A stretch of DNA of 64,000 bases, from NCBI GenBank assembly GCA_965221935.1, contig CBDCSZ010000008.1, forward strand, positions 1-64,000. Reading direction: 5' to 3'. This document shows, piece by piece, positions 18,205-28,283 of the stretch (its first letter is position 1; each line of letters starts with the position of its first letter). Position numbers and translations under genes: made by a program. The DNA comes from JAPOXR01 sp965221935 (GTDB lineage: Bacteria > Pseudomonadota > Alphaproteobacteria > Rhodobacterales > Rhodobacteraceae). Below the pieces are notes generated by a model. The model did not search any database, was not told where the DNA came from, and saw nothing but the letters and a program-made list of their open reading frames with translations.

Positions 18205-19874
18205 CAGGCGGCCGACAGGCGGCAGAAACAGGACGAACGGACCGGGACGTCGGCCCGCGCCGCGGCAATCTGGAACCGCTGCCACATGGGCGGTATCAGT
18301 TCGGTCTGGCCCAGTTTCTCCAGGCACTCCAAGTATCCGCTTAGGCTCCAGACATTCTCCGGGTGCTGGCATTGGCGGCGCAGCTGGCCGTCAAGTCCAA
18401 GATCGGCGCGGTAGACGGCAAGCGCCTCCCCGGTCCTGCCTTGCTCCAGCAGCAGCGCGCCGAGCGCGTGTCTGACCGGCTGCATCCAGCCCCACGGTTC
18501 GTCATAGGGAAGGCTGTCATCGAGCTCGACCGCTTCGCGCAAAAGCTGCAACGCAGCGTCAATTTCGCCCTTCCGGTAGGCGATCTCTCCCAGCATCATC
18601 TTGCGGGCGACGGCAAGGATATCCTGGCAGCTGTTGTTGAACAGATACCGGGTGTCGGGAATGGACGCATATGCCTGTTCAAATGCCTGCGCCTCTTCCT
18701 CCGCTTTATCGACCGTTCCCATGGAGGCATGGGCCACCGCGCGGGCATAGCGCATCGTCGCTGCGGTCACGCAGAACAGGCCGCTGTTTTCGGGCAGCTC
18801 CGCGGCCACGATGTCCTGCCACATGCCAAATCGAATCTGCACGTGCTGTTTGACTGGAACAAAGGCTTCGACCCAGTCCGCCATTGGCGGAGATTCGACC
18901 TTCAGCACCTCTTCCGGAAGTGTGGCAGTCAACTCCTCGGCAGCCTCCAGCGCATCTTTTCGCAGGCCGAGGAACATCGCTCCGTAGGCCTTAAAGTGAT
19001 AATTGTGACTGCGGTACAGCGTGTAAAATTTCAACGCGCCTTCACGCTCCAGATACCGGCGATCAGCGACAATTGCATCGTGGTTGCTGCTGACAACCCG
19101 CGAATAATCGCCGCACATGACGTCAATGTGTGTCGGCATATGCTGCAGATGGCCGGCATCGGGAACCAGGTCGCGGAGCCGGTCGCAGGCCGGAAGCGCC
19201 TTTTCCGGTTGCGGCGACATTTCTGCGACGTGGATGTAGAAATGCAGAAGTCCCGGATGCTGCGCCTCACCCTGGTTCTCAATCCGGCTGAGAGCGTTTT
19301 CAAGGACCGATTGCGCTTCCAGAGTATCGGCGCCGTCGCCGACTTCGCCCGTTTCAATATCCCAGAGCGCCCAGGGTGAAAGGATCATCAAGGATTCCGC
19401 GAATAGCGCCTCGATGTCGGGATCGTCCGGGTTGTCCCGATGCACGCCGCGCATGGAGTCGGCATAGGCCCGGTCCCATTCATCCCAGCCGTCCCCCATG
19501 GCGCTTTCGGGATAGCGTTTGGCAATCGCGCCGATCAGAGCCGCCTCGGCGGCGGTGCAGCCGTTGGCGAGGTCAACGGCGCGCGTGGCCGCGCGGTGGG
19601 CCCTGGCGACTGCCGCCGCGGCTTCGTCTTCGTCAAATGCGTCCCAGGTTTTGTTGTAGTTGGGACCTGCGGCGTAGGCCAATCCCCACTGGGCCATTGC
19701 GCAGCCGGGATCGGCCTCGGCAGCCCGGCGGAAACAGACTTCAGCTTCCTCGTGATTGAACCCGTAACACCAGACCAAGCCTCGGTCGAACCAGAGCTGA
19801 GCCGCAGCGGATGCAGTCGTTATCTTCCTCGAATAGGAGCCAAGATCGTAGCCGTATTCTTGCATTCGTTTCAC
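18204..19874 (-). CDS. Tetratricopeptide-repeat protein (large, cytosolic)
   Basis: A 556-residue helical-repeat protein without signal peptide. It opens MKRMQEYGYDLGSYSRKITT and has TPR-like units, such as WFDRGLVWCYGFNHEEAEVCFRRA near the start and AALQLLREAVELDDSLPYDEPWGW towards the C-terminus, with HMPTHIDVMCGDY in the middle. Proteins of this type are often predicted scaffolds and no enzymatic motif is visible. It is downstream of the Liv ABC genes by 15 bases and coupled to the UbiH-like gene by a TGATG overlap, so it is probably in the same transcript. Confidence 0.8.
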   Translation of the reverse strand: MKRMQEYGYDLGSYSRKITTASAAAQLWFDRGLVWCYGFNHEEAEVCFRRAAEADPGCAMAQWGLAYAAGPNYNKTWDAFDEDEAAAAVARAHRAATRAVDLANGCTAAEAALIGAIAKRYPESAMGDGWDEWDRAYADSMRGVHRDNPDDPDIEALFAESLMILSPWALWDIETGEVGDGADTLEAQSVLENALSRIENQGEAQHPGLLHFYIHVAEMSPQPEKALPACDRLRDLVPDAGHLQHMPTHIDVMCGDYSRVVSSNHDAIVADRRYLEREGALKFYTLYRSHNYHFKAYGAMFLGLRKDALEAAEELTATLPEEVLKVESPPMADWVEAFVPVKQHVQIRFGMWQDIVAAELPENSGLFCVTAATMRYARAVAHASMGTVDKAEEEAQAFEQAYASIPDTRYLFNNSCQDILAVARKMMLGEIAYRKGEIDAALQLLREAVELDDSLPYDEPWGWMQPVRHALGALLLEQGRTGEALAVYRADLGLDGQLRRQCQHPENVWSLSGYLECLEKLGQTELIPPMWQRFQIAAARADVPVRSSCFCRLSAA

Positions 19875-19889
19875 TCTCCTCGCCGCCGC

Positions 19890-20594
19890 TCATTCCCCGA
19901 AATACGCGTCCCGCACGTGCCGGTCATCTTTCAGCTCCGCGGCCGTTCCTCTCATTCTGATCTCACCGGTCTCAAGAACCGAAACGCTGGACGCAAGATG
20001 CATGGCAAAATTAACGTTCTGCTCGGTGATCAAAATCGTCATTCCGTAATCTTCATTCATCCGCTGCAGCGCGCCGGCGATGTCCTGGCAGACTTTCGGC
20101 GCCAGGCCGATGGTCGGTTCGTCGACAATCAACAGCCGCGGGCTCGTCATCAAAGCCCGGCCGAGTGACACCATCTGCCGTTCGCCGCCGCTCTGGGTGC
20201 CGGTTTCCTGCGACTGCCGTTCTTTGAGCACAGGAAACAGATCATAGACGATCGCCAGATTGCGCTCGGCGTCCTGCGGCACGGTGTAGGCGCCGACGAG
20301 GAGGTTTTCCTTCACGCCCATATAGGGAAACAGGTGCCCGCGTTCCGGGGCATATCCAATTCCCGCCCGCACAAGTTCAGACGGTTTCCTGCCAACGACG
20401 CTCTTGCCGTCAAACCGTATTTCGCCCTGGACAGAGACCAGACCCAGAATTGAATCCAGCAGCGTGGACTTGCCGGCGCCGTTGGGTCCGATGATCGCCG
20501 AAATCGTGCCCGCATCAACTTCAAGCGACACGCCGTGCAGCGACCGCGCCCGGCCGTAGAACGCCTCCAGATTGACAATTTCCAGCAGCGACAC
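19890..20594 (-). CDS. livF: Liv-type ABC transporter ATP-binding protein (LivF)
   Basis: A 234-residue ATPase of the branched-chain amino acid/amide importer family. Walker A is GPNGAGKST (about residue 37), the Q-loop region follows YAPERGHLFPYMGV, the signature is SGGERQMVSLGRAL and Walker B is RLLIVDEPTIGL, with an H-loop in ILITEQNVNFA. It lacks the extra C-terminal helix of LivG, as expected for LivF. It lies four bases downstream of LivG and works with it as an ATPase pair at the cytosolic face. Confidence 0.92.
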   Translation of the reverse strand: MSLLEIVNLEAFYGRARSLHGVSLEVDAGTISAIIGPNGAGKSTLLDSILGLVSVQGEIRFDGKSVVGRKPSELVRAGIGYAPERGHLFPYMGVKENLLVGAYTVPQDAERNLAIVYDLFPVLKERQSQETGTQSGGERQMVSLGRALMTSPRLLIVDEPTIGLAPKVCQDIAGALQRMNEDYGMTILITEQNVNFAMHLASSVSVLETGEIRMRGTAAELKDDRHVRDAYFGE

Positions 20595-20598
20595 CGGA

Positions 20599-21330
20599 TC
20601 AGTCCAGTCCCAGATACGCTGCGCGCACTTGCTCGTTCGTCATCACTTCGTCAAAACTTCCTTCGGCAATGAGAGATCCGAATGACATCGCGACCACACG
20701 GTCGACCAGCGGACGCAGCGATTTCAGGTCATGGCTGACAATCAGATAGGTCATGCCGTCGCGTTTGCGCGCTTTGAGAAACGCGGTCAGCTGCGCGATT
20801 TCGCCAACCGTCAGTCCGGCAAACACCTCGTCCAAAAGCATGACGCTCGGGCCGGTGGCCAGATTGCGCGCCAGTTCCAGTTTTCTCAGCTCACCCATTG
20901 ACAGCTGGCCCGGAAGCATGGACGCTTCCCGGTCAGTGAATCCCACCGATTCCAGTATGGCCCACTCTTCGTCGGTCGGTTCATTGCCGGCAATCAATTC
21001 AAGAATGCTGTCCGGCATCGAGCCAACGCGAATATTCTCAAACACGCCCATATCGCCAAACGGCCGCGGTATTTGGTAGGTCCGGGCAATTCCGCGCTGA
21101 ACCCGCCGGTGGGTTGGAACGCGTGTGATATCCTCACCCCGGAAGAGCACCTTGCCCCTGTCGGGTCTGTGTTCCCCCATTAAAATGCTGAATGCGGTGG
21201 TTTTGCCGGCACCGTTCGGCCCGATCAGCCCCAGGGACTCGCCTTCCGACACGCCGAAACTCAGTTCTTTGACCGCGGTCAGGCCGCCGAAGCGCTTCGA
21301 AACCGCAGTCATTTCCAGCAAGTGTTTCAA
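20599..21330 (-). CDS. livG: Liv-type ABC transporter ATP-binding protein (LivG)
   Basis: About 243 residues. The domain starts at EMTAVSKRFGGLTAVKELSF, with Walker A GPNGAGKTT, signature LSMGELRKLELARNL and Walker B SVMLLDEVFAGL; the H-loop is IVSHDLKSL. The signature reads LSMGE instead of LSYGQ/LSGGE, a mild variation. A TTG at 21330 overlaps the LivM stop (TTGA) and is the preferred start; an ATG at 21312 is the alternative. A much longer open frame continues upstream, but it is out of phase with LivM and not coding. Confidence 0.88.
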   Translation of the reverse strand: MKHLLEMTAVSKRFGGLTAVKELSFGVSEGESLGLIGPNGAGKTTAFSILMGEHRPDRGKVLFRGEDITRVPTHRRVQRGIARTYQIPRPFGDMGVFENIRVGSMPDSILELIAGNEPTDEEWAILESVGFTDREASMLPGQLSMGELRKLELARNLATGPSVMLLDEVFAGLTVGEIAQLTAFLKARKRDGMTYLIVSHDLKSLRPLVDRVVAMSFGSLIAEGSFDEVMTNEQVRAAYLGLD

Positions 21331-22298
21331 CTGCCCTGTCCCGATTGCGGCGTCAGCTTTCTGAACCCCGGAGCGATACGGTCCCACGCCTGCATGAGCA
21401 TGTTGAAGATCCCATTCGGCTGCAGCACGTAAACGACGAGCGCGACGCTGCCAAAAATCAGGAACCGTTCCGGACCGTGAATGAATGGCCGCAGATATTC
21501 GAGCAGGAAAGTCAGAAAGAAGGCGCCGATGATCGGCCCCGGTATGGTTGTTGAGCCGCCGATCAGCGCCGCGACCAGAATCTGGAACAGAAAATTGATG
21601 TCGAACATCGCGCGCGGCGCGATTGATCCGATATAGTGAACGTAGAACGCTCCGCCGATACCGGCGACGAATGCGCTGACGCCGAATGCGAAAAGCTTCA
21701 GCCGAATCGTGCTCAATCCGGAAGCCGTGACGGCTTCTTCGTCCATCCTGACGGCCGCGAGGGCGGTGCCGAGACGGGTGCGGGCAATCAGCCATATGCA
21801 GAAGGCGACCGCAAACAGGATCCCGAATGAAAGATAGAAGTTCGGGACAGCGCCGCTGACGATGACCTGGATTCCGGAAAGGCCGCGTGTGCCGCCGGTG
21901 ATGTGCGGCGCCACCACCTGCGTCAGCTGGTATGCCAGTTCCATAAACGCCAAAGTGACCAGTGCGAAATACGTGCCCCTGATCCGCAGCGCCGGAACGA
22001 AGAAAAACAGACCGCTCGCCAGGGTGAACAACACCGCCGCCGGAATGCTCAAGATCAATGGCAATCCATAGTGGAACGACAAGATGGCGGTCGCGTAGGC
22101 ACCGATGGCAATGAGAAAGGGATGGCCGAAACTGACATAGCCGGTGCGGCCGGAGATGAAGTCCCAGCTGAGGGCAAAGATGGCAAGAAAGTTCGCAAAA
22201 ATGCAGATCCGGACAATTCCGGGCGGGAGAATCAACGGCAGAATGCACATGACGACGGCAAATATCGCCCAGCAGATCAGCAGCTGACGGAAACCCAT
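21327..22298 (-). CDS. livM: Liv-type ABC transporter permease (LivM)
   Basis: A 323-residue inner-membrane permease with about nine hydrophobic segments. It starts MGFRQLLICWAIFAVVMCIL and carries SGRTGYVSFGHPFLIAIGAYATA, the LivM signature region, and a later GGSTTIPGPIIGAFF motif. The ATG at 22298 lies right after the LivH stop; a longer in-frame start would overlap LivH. It pairs with LivH to form the translocation path. Confidence 0.92.
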   Translation of the reverse strand: MGFRQLLICWAIFAVVMCILPLILPPGIVRICIFANFLAIFALSWDFISGRTGYVSFGHPFLIAIGAYATAILSFHYGLPLILSIPAAVLFTLASGLFFFVPALRIRGTYFALVTLAFMELAYQLTQVVAPHITGGTRGLSGIQVIVSGAVPNFYLSFGILFAVAFCIWLIARTRLGTALAAVRMDEEAVTASGLSTIRLKLFAFGVSAFVAGIGGAFYVHYIGSIAPRAMFDINFLFQILVAALIGGSTTIPGPIIGAFFLTFLLEYLRPFIHGPERFLIFGSVALVVYVLQPNGIFNMLMQAWDRIAPGFRKLTPQSGQGS

Positions 22299-22299
22299 G

Positions 22300-23151
22300 T
22301 CAGAGATCCCCCCTTCCGAAAAGACCTTTGGGGACAATCACAAGCACAACAATAATCAGGAGCATGGTGAATACGCCCCGTAGCTCGGCTGCCACATACG
22401 TGGTGGTGATGACCTCCATGAATCCGATGATGTGGGCCACGACAAGACTGCCGACGATGCTGCCAATTCCGCCGACGACGACAACCGCAACCGCAATGAT
22501 CAGCGGCCAGACCCACATCTGCGGATAAAGCTGTGTCTGGGTGGCAAAGAACACTCCGGCCAGCGCGCCGAGCGCGCCCGAGATGATCCAGGTCGCGCGA
22601 TTCATGCGATCCGGATCAATGCCTGAGATCACCGCGCCCCTGCGGTCCATTGAGACCGCCTGGATCGCCCGTCCGAAATGCGTGTGGCGCACCAGCAGCA
22701 GCAGCCCGCCGAGGGCTGCCCAGCTGGTGACCGTCGCCATAATCACATTGTACGTGACAAAGACATCTTCGTAACGGAACACACCGTTGATCACCGGCCA
22801 CATGCTCTTGGAAGTCGGCCGGTAAATCATCACGATCAGCGCCTGCATCGCGACCGCAAGGATCAGGGTGGCGATGCTGACCGCCTTGGCATTGCCTTCA
22901 AGCCGCCGGATCAGGATTTGGTAGACGATCAGGCCGAAAACCGCGCCCGCAATCAAAGCGGCCGCAAACCCCGCGACCTTGTGCATCCCGTACACCTGAA
23001 CGGTCGAATAATACACATAGCCGCCAAGCATGAGATAAACGCCGTAAGCAAGATTCAGCACCCGGCCAACGCTGAAGATCATTGTAAAACCGACCGCAAT
23101 CAGCGCGTAAAGACCGCTCAGCGCCAGTCCCTGGATGATCACATTGGCCAT
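22300..23151 (-). CDS. livH: Liv-type ABC transporter permease (LivH)
   Basis: A 283-residue polytopic inner-membrane protein starting MANVIIQGLALSGLYALIAVGFTMIF. The family segments GRVLNLAYGVYLMLGGYV, MDRRGAVISGIDPDRMN and VVGGIGSIVGSLVVAH (the EAA-like loop of this family) are visible. It follows the binding-protein gene by about 85 bases and is followed directly by LivM. Confidence 0.92.
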   Translation of the reverse strand: MANVIIQGLALSGLYALIAVGFTMIFSVGRVLNLAYGVYLMLGGYVYYSTVQVYGMHKVAGFAAALIAGAVFGLIVYQILIRRLEGNAKAVSIATLILAVAMQALIVMIYRPTSKSMWPVINGVFRYEDVFVTYNVIMATVTSWAALGGLLLLVRHTHFGRAIQAVSMDRRGAVISGIDPDRMNRATWIISGALGALAGVFFATQTQLYPQMWVWPLIIAVAVVVVGGIGSIVGSLVVAHIIGFMEVITTTYVAAELRGVFTMLLIIVVLVIVPKGLFGRGDL

Positions 23152-23236
23152 ATTGGGCCAGTCCGTCTGTCAGGCTGTGCGGGCTGGGAAGGGAGGAGGC
23201 GCCGAGGTGCCTCCTGTCAAACTCGTTGTCCGCCCG

Positions 23237-24556
23237 TCATTTGATCCACGGCGGCACCTGGAATTCGCCGTTGGCGTATTTTGGCGGATACACGACACGC
23301 GGTTTGCCGTCGTGATACCACTGGATGATCACCATTGGTGGAATGCCGTCATCGTATGGCGCTTCCATGTCAAACTTGAGATTGTGGGTGAACTCCATCC
23401 CGGTGCGGGGTTCGATTTCGCCCTGATTCCAGTACGCATAACGGTGCCAGAGCTGACCGTCCTTTTCCAACACGAGATCAGTCTTTTCCATTTCTTTGAC
23501 CCAATCGTCGAGCGGCGCGAATCCGCCTGCGCGCTCGGCGGCGGCCACGGCGTTTTTCAATCCGAAATAGGCATTGAAACCGTTGAAATGGGGGAAGACG
23601 GGGCGGCTGTCGCCATAGCGTTCCACATAGGTGTCTGCGAATTCCTGCGACACTGGATCCAGGTCCATGCCAATGGCCGGCAACGGGCTGAATGTCGACT
23701 GTCCGCCGGCGGCCCCGCCGGTGTCGTTCCAGAAGTCCAGACCAATCGCCGCCACATTGATGCCGGTCATCGGCACCGGAACCTGCAGTTTCACATACTG
23801 TGAGGACGGCACCTGGCTGTTCACCGATGAGACCAGGAACAGAAAATCCGGGTTCAGTGCGGCAGCCTTGTTATAGATTGGAGCAAAATCAAGAGTTTGG
23901 GTGTCATAGACGATTTTGTCGATGACTTCGATTCCCGCTTGGGCCTTCAACTCGTCAGCGACAAATCCGCCAACCGCACCTGCGAAAGCGGTGTCTTCCT
24001 GGAGCATTACAGTGGTTTTCCAGCCCATCTGACCGGCCAAAACGTCACGGCCGAAATCGATGTAGACCGTTCCGAGAGCCAGATCGTTGCCGATATTCAT
24101 GAAATACATTTTGTATTTCTCGTAGTCTTGAACGACCATTTCAATGATGCCGATATAGGATGTCCAGGTGTCCAGGGTCGGCGTGCGGTATTCCGCCATG
24201 CGCGGAAGCCAGGCGAGCGATACGTCGTCAATGCTTCCGGACACAATGAAGTCGGCGTTTTCGACTTCGTTCAGGTATTCAAAGGCCTTTATGCCTTCTG
24301 TGACGTCTTCCTGCGTGTCAGCCGCGACAAGTTCGATTTGCCGTCCGCCAAGGACGCCGCCGGCCGCATTCAACTCATCCACGGCAATCTGTGCGCCTCG
24401 GTAGGAGCTGAGGCCGGTATCGGTTGAAAGGGAACCGATATACCCGATCACGACTGGATCATCCGCTGATGCCGTTGCCGCCGGCAGCGACAGCGCGGCA
24501 GCGCCTGCAACGGCAATGGCGCCGACAGATCGTTTTGCTTGTAAGAGTGCAGTCAT
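23237..24556 (-). CDS. Liv-type ABC transporter periplasmic binding protein
   Basis: A 439-residue type-I periplasmic binding protein. The start is the ATG giving MTALLQAKRSVGAIAVAGAAALSLP, a signal peptide with cleavage near ATASADD. The mature protein begins PVVIGYIGSLSTDTG and has AVDELNAAGGVLGGRQIELV, typical of Leu/amide/urea-type binding proteins. The ligand cannot be named by eye. It is the first gene of the importer operon running to 18204 or beyond, so the operon promoter should lie upstream of 24577. Confidence 0.9.
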   Translation of the reverse strand: MTALLQAKRSVGAIAVAGAAALSLPAATASADDPVVIGYIGSLSTDTGLSSYRGAQIAVDELNAAGGVLGGRQIELVAADTQEDVTEGIKAFEYLNEVENADFIVSGSIDDVSLAWLPRMAEYRTPTLDTWTSYIGIIEMVVQDYEKYKMYFMNIGNDLALGTVYIDFGRDVLAGQMGWKTTVMLQEDTAFAGAVGGFVADELKAQAGIEVIDKIVYDTQTLDFAPIYNKAAALNPDFLFLVSSVNSQVPSSQYVKLQVPVPMTGINVAAIGLDFWNDTGGAAGGQSTFSPLPAIGMDLDPVSQEFADTYVERYGDSRPVFPHFNGFNAYFGLKNAVAAAERAGGFAPLDDWVKEMEKTDLVLEKDGQLWHRYAYWNQGEIEPRTGMEFTHNLKFDMEAPYDDGIPPMVIIQWYHDGKPRVVYPPKYANGEFQVPPWIK

Positions 24557-24577
24557 GAAATCCCCCTTGTCAGTCAC

Positions 24578-25480
24578 ACAGCAGAATAGCCGCCGCAGCG
24601 GTCAGCAATACTCGTTTTAAATCGATCGCCGCAAGCTGTTTCCCCCTTTTTGACGGCCGATCAGCCTTCCTGCCTGATGCCACGGCCTCGCCAAAAACCG
24701 TGTGCCCGCTCAGCGCATATGAGAGAGCGGGGCATCATTGGTCAGCCGGTGTCGGTGACCTTCGTTCGGGTTCATTCGTTCAAGGGAATCGCGGGTCTTT
24801 CTCCGCCATGCTGCGCGGCGTCGCAATGGCTGCCGGCTCCTTCGTGCCGCCGGTCTCAGGCTTGCGTGCCCGCGCTCCTGCAGAATGTCCATGTTGAGGC
24901 AACGCTTACCGTTTTGCCCGGTCCGCTTCTCCGGCAGGATCCAGGCCATGATGCCCTTTTTGCGGACAGGGCCGTCCGGGCCGGCGGCGGCTTGGAGCTC
25001 AAAGCCGGGTTAGGGCGGCTCCGCCGGAAGCGCAGAATCTGACACTGGGAATCCGCGCCGCGCCGCCCGACGCTAAACGGCGGCGGCGAATGGTTGCAGT
25101 CAAGCTGGAGGTGCGGATTCCGCACCTGCCGGGACATCAGCGACAGTCTCGGGCAGATCAGCCGGCGGATCGACAACTTCGCCGCATCAGACCCTTGGCG
25201 GACTGACTCGAAAAAGTATATTGAAACCGTCACAGCAAAGCCGCCGCCGCCTGACAAGACGGAGTCTCATATGTCCTGAACGAGGACACGGTATTGACCC
25301 GATCGCAGGCTTGCATGGAGAATGCCAGACGGCGCTTGTTCCCGGGCAACAGGCGGTGCGCGGGCGATCTTCTGACCCATTGGTTGCTGGGAACCGGACG
25401 CGGCACGGCGGGGCAAAACTGTTTGCGGGAACGGAAAGAGGCGGTTAGCATCGTTTTGAACAGGACGGAGGATGGACCAC
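24578..25480. other. Intergenic, no gene recognised
   Basis: About 900 bases between the divergent Liv-type binding-protein gene and the cache-like gene. Both strands have only short frames with biased, non-protein-like composition. Both flanking promoters should be here. I see no tRNA, CRISPR or IS end. A decayed gene is possible but none can be recognised. Confidence 0.5.
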
Positions 25481-25571
25481 ATGACGATAAAGAACCAAAT
25501 CGTGGCTGCGTTCATGGGCTCTGGTCCTCTTTTGGAGCACGGCGGCAATCGCGCGAACCACCGCGTCTGAT

Positions 25572-26471
25572 GTGACAGACTCCGAGACCCTAAAGGCATT
25601 TGTCGAAGGTGCGAAGGCGCATATCGAGGCGATCACGGACATGAACGTTGGCGCGAAGCTAAGGGAGGGGCTGAAAACGGAGGGCGACTGGAAATCCGGT
25701 TCGACGTTCCTCATAATCTTCCTCAAGAGCGGGGAGCCATTCATCCACGGCAATGATCGCTCGGCAGAGAGCAAGAACCTGATCGGCGTCGAGGACGACA
25801 GCGGAGCCAAGGTGGTTGAGCAACTCCTCGCCGCCGCTGCCGCGGGCGGCGGTTTCGTCGAGTACCATGATGGCGGCAAGAAGACGGCATACTCCGTCGA
25901 ATACACATCTGGGATCACCGGGAGACAGTTCGTGCTGGTCGGCGGATACTCGCAAGACGTTTCCCATGTCCCGATCTTAGCCTCGGACTTGCCGAAACCC
26001 ACTGTCACAGCGTCGGAAGTGAAGGACCGAGATACTCTGATCGCCTTCGTCGAGGATGCGGCCAGCGCCTACCGCAATGCCGTTATGTCCGCAGGCTATA
26101 GCGGCCTCACCCAGGTCCGAAACGCCTTCCGGGAGGAAGGAGGACACTGGAAGTCGGGGTCTATCTATCTGTGGGTTGTGAGCGGCGGAGGCGTCACATT
26201 GTTTCACGGATCAGAGCCTTGGCGCGAAGGCAAGCCCACAGACATGGTTAGGACAGACTCCAGGGGAGTGAAAATCGCCGAGGAGCTGATCGGCGGCGCG
26301 CGGCGCGAGGGCCATAAATTTCTGCACTACCACTACGACAACCCGGCCATCGGAGGAGACGAGGTGCTCGGTTCCCCGAAGTTCGGCTACGCGGTGAGCT
26401 TCCCGGTGGCCAACTCCGATCAGAGGGCCGTAGTCGGCTCCGGAATCTACATTGAGGCCGACGGAGAGTGA
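25572..26471 (+). CDS. Cache-like periplasmic protein, two repeats, damaged signal peptide
   Basis: A 299-codon frame with two related cache-type (PAS-like ligand-binding) repeats. The first is DSETLKAFVEGAKAHIEAI followed by GDWKSGSTFLIIF; the second is DRDTLIAFVEDAASAYRNAV followed by GGHWKSGSIYLWVV. Each repeat then has a FxHG motif (FIHGND, LFHGSE). A good signal peptide lies just upstream but is split between two frames. The initiating ATG at 25481 encodes MTIKNQIVAAF in one frame, and WALVLFWSTAAIART in the main frame leads straight into the mature part. A single-base change near 25514 would join them. As written, secretion would fail, so this is either a recent frameshift or a sequence error. 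Confidence 0.7.
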   Translation: MTDSETLKAFVEGAKAHIEAITDMNVGAKLREGLKTEGDWKSGSTFLIIFLKSGEPFIHGNDRSAESKNLIGVEDDSGAKVVEQLLAAAAAGGGFVEYHDGGKKTAYSVEYTSGITGRQFVLVGGYSQDVSHVPILASDLPKPTVTASEVKDRDTLIAFVEDAASAYRNAVMSAGYSGLTQVRNAFREEGGHWKSGSIYLWVVSGGGVTLFHGSEPWREGKPTDMVRTDSRGVKIAEELIGGARREGHKFLHYHYDNPAIGGDEVLGSPKFGYAVSFPVANSDQRAVVGSGIYIEADGE

Positions 26472-27397
26472 CTCCCGGATTTGATTGCATGACACCGCCG
26501 CACGGCAGCTATGCCGGTAGGATCATGAATAGGCCGAGCGCTGCTGCGGTGCGTGGACCGAGCGGTTGGCCGTCCGCTCTAGACTTCATGGATTGACCTG
26601 CTCTGGCCTTGAGACAGTGGGTTTTGCCCAGGGCCGGAACAGCGCTCGAGCACAGGGCGCACATCAAGGAGGGCAGGTCATGATTGAATATAGCGCATAT
26701 CCGGGTCTGGATTTCCACATGGAAACGAAAGCGGCTTCGGCCGCGCTGCCGGGCAGCATGTGTCCGGCTCGCGTCCGCACGGCGTCGGTCAGCGCCGTCC
26801 TGTCCACATTCATCCAACTGCCTGCTCGACTTGCCTGTGCAGCCGTTCTGGCAAACGTTGAGGCAAACAACAGCATCGAACCGCGCAAATAGCTGGGCCT
26901 ATGTCAACAGGCCCAGGTAAACGCCGCCAGGGAATCACATTGTTGGATTTGAATGGCAGTGTCTCAGTTCGCTCCGGCCGGTCTTTCATTTGCTTGAGTT
27001 TTGGCGGTGGTTCCAATCGGCACGCTGGCCGGTGCGGACCGCGCTTATCCGCAGCCGCTGACGGGGACTGCGCACTCTGGGAAGAAGTCTCCGAAAGGCA
27101 AAAGCACCGACCGGGAGTGCCCTTTTGTGTTCACGCGCACAGGCACAGTAGCCGCGCTTCCACACCGCAAGTTTCGGCAGCTGTTAAGGGTTTGTTTGCA
27201 GTGGCTTGCCAGTCGCGCGATCCTCAATACTTGTGGAGTTGTTTGTGCCGTTCATCCACTCAGTGCAAGAACGGTCCGCACACCGGTCTGGATCGTGCTG
27301 TATTGGTCTATGAAAACCAACTTTTGCCGATGCCCGGAGACCCGGACTCTCTTGTGGACGGGGCATTCACCGCGGCAACGGGAAATGTCTTCTCGCA
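26472..27397. other. Intergenic, no gene recognised
   Basis: About 925 bases between the cache-like gene and the broken dipeptidase gene at the end of the opp operon. No frame on either strand resembles a known family, and I see no repeat or RNA gene. It may contain the decayed end of the opp transcription unit. Confidence 0.5.
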
Positions 27398-28076
27398 TCA
27401 GCCATCACACTTCCAGACTGTCCGGAAAAGGCGTAGGAAATTCTTGCCAAGAAACTTCAGCACATCGGCATCCCGCCAGCCCCGCCGCAGCAGCGCCTCG
27501 GTCAATTGGCCGATGTTTCGCGCATCTCCCCAGGGCCAGGTCCACGGCGGCGGCGGCAAAGTGCCGGGGCTGAACACCTTCTCCGCCAGCATGCGGGCGT
27601 AGCGGACCGGCGGAATCTGCTCACCCGGCAGGAATGAAAAGTCCAGGCCGAGGCCTACGTGGTCTATGCCGGCGGTTTCGACCATGTGGTCCACATGGGC
27701 CAGATAGTCCTCGCACGTGGGCGACGCAGTTCCTGCCTTGATGAAAGCAGGATGCCCGTTGATCCCGATGACACCGCCGGTCTCGGCGCAGCGGCGGATC
27801 TGTTCCGCCGTAATGTTTCTTGGATGCTCGTATAGGGCGGCCGCATTCGAATGAGTGAAGGCAACGGGAGCCGTTGACAGTTCCATCACCTCAAACGTTG
27901 CGCGCCGGCCGGTGTGGGAGAGGTCGAGCAGCATGCCCGTTCGGTTCATTTCGGCAACAAGCTGCCGGCCAAAATTCGTCAGGCCGCCGTCTCTTGGCTC
28001 CATACAGCCATCCGCGGCGGCCTCGGCCCGGTTGTAGGCCAGTAATTCTAATTTTGGATTTTTGAGTTTTTAACGT

Positions 28077-28097
28077 GTTGTATCACAACGGTTTTTT
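28077..28097 (+). terminator. Possible intrinsic terminator inside the IS left end
   Basis: A short stem (GTTGT with ACAAC, loop of three) is followed by GG and six T residues on the + strand. It would block transcription entering the IS from outside, a common self-protective feature. The stem is short, so this is tentative. Confidence 0.3.
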
Positions 28098-28221
28098 GGC
28101 CCGGGGGAATTTTTTTCCGCCGCAGGCGGCTGCGCGCCGGCGGTTCCCCGGCGGCGGGCGAATCACCTGCCGCCGACGCCGCTCCGGCCGCCGGCTCCTG
28201 GGGAAAAGGCGCGGAGAAGAC

Positions 28222-28247
28222 ATGTAAGTTATTGTTTTTACTTACAT
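28222..28247. promoter_or_regulatory. Inverted repeat upstream of transposase
   Basis: ATGTAAGT and ACTTACAT form a perfect 8-base inverted repeat around a ten-base AT-rich spacer, about 37 bases before the transposase ATG. A CATAAT box lies at about 28269. It could be a transposase or repressor binding site or part of the promoter. No copy elsewhere in the window was seen. Confidence 0.35.
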
Positions 28248-28283
28248 TTGTACAAATTTTTGATATGTGCATAATGCGGCGCC

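Noticed and set aside
20599..22248. A single 549-residue protein covering LivG and part of LivM.
   Set aside because: Only the last 243 residues are LivG. The upstream part is out of phase with the LivM membrane protein and has no hydrophobic pattern.
26684..26920. Short + strand frames in the gap before the dipeptidase as small genes.
   Set aside because: No ribosome binding site worth trusting, no homologous pattern and composition typical of non-coding GC-rich DNA.
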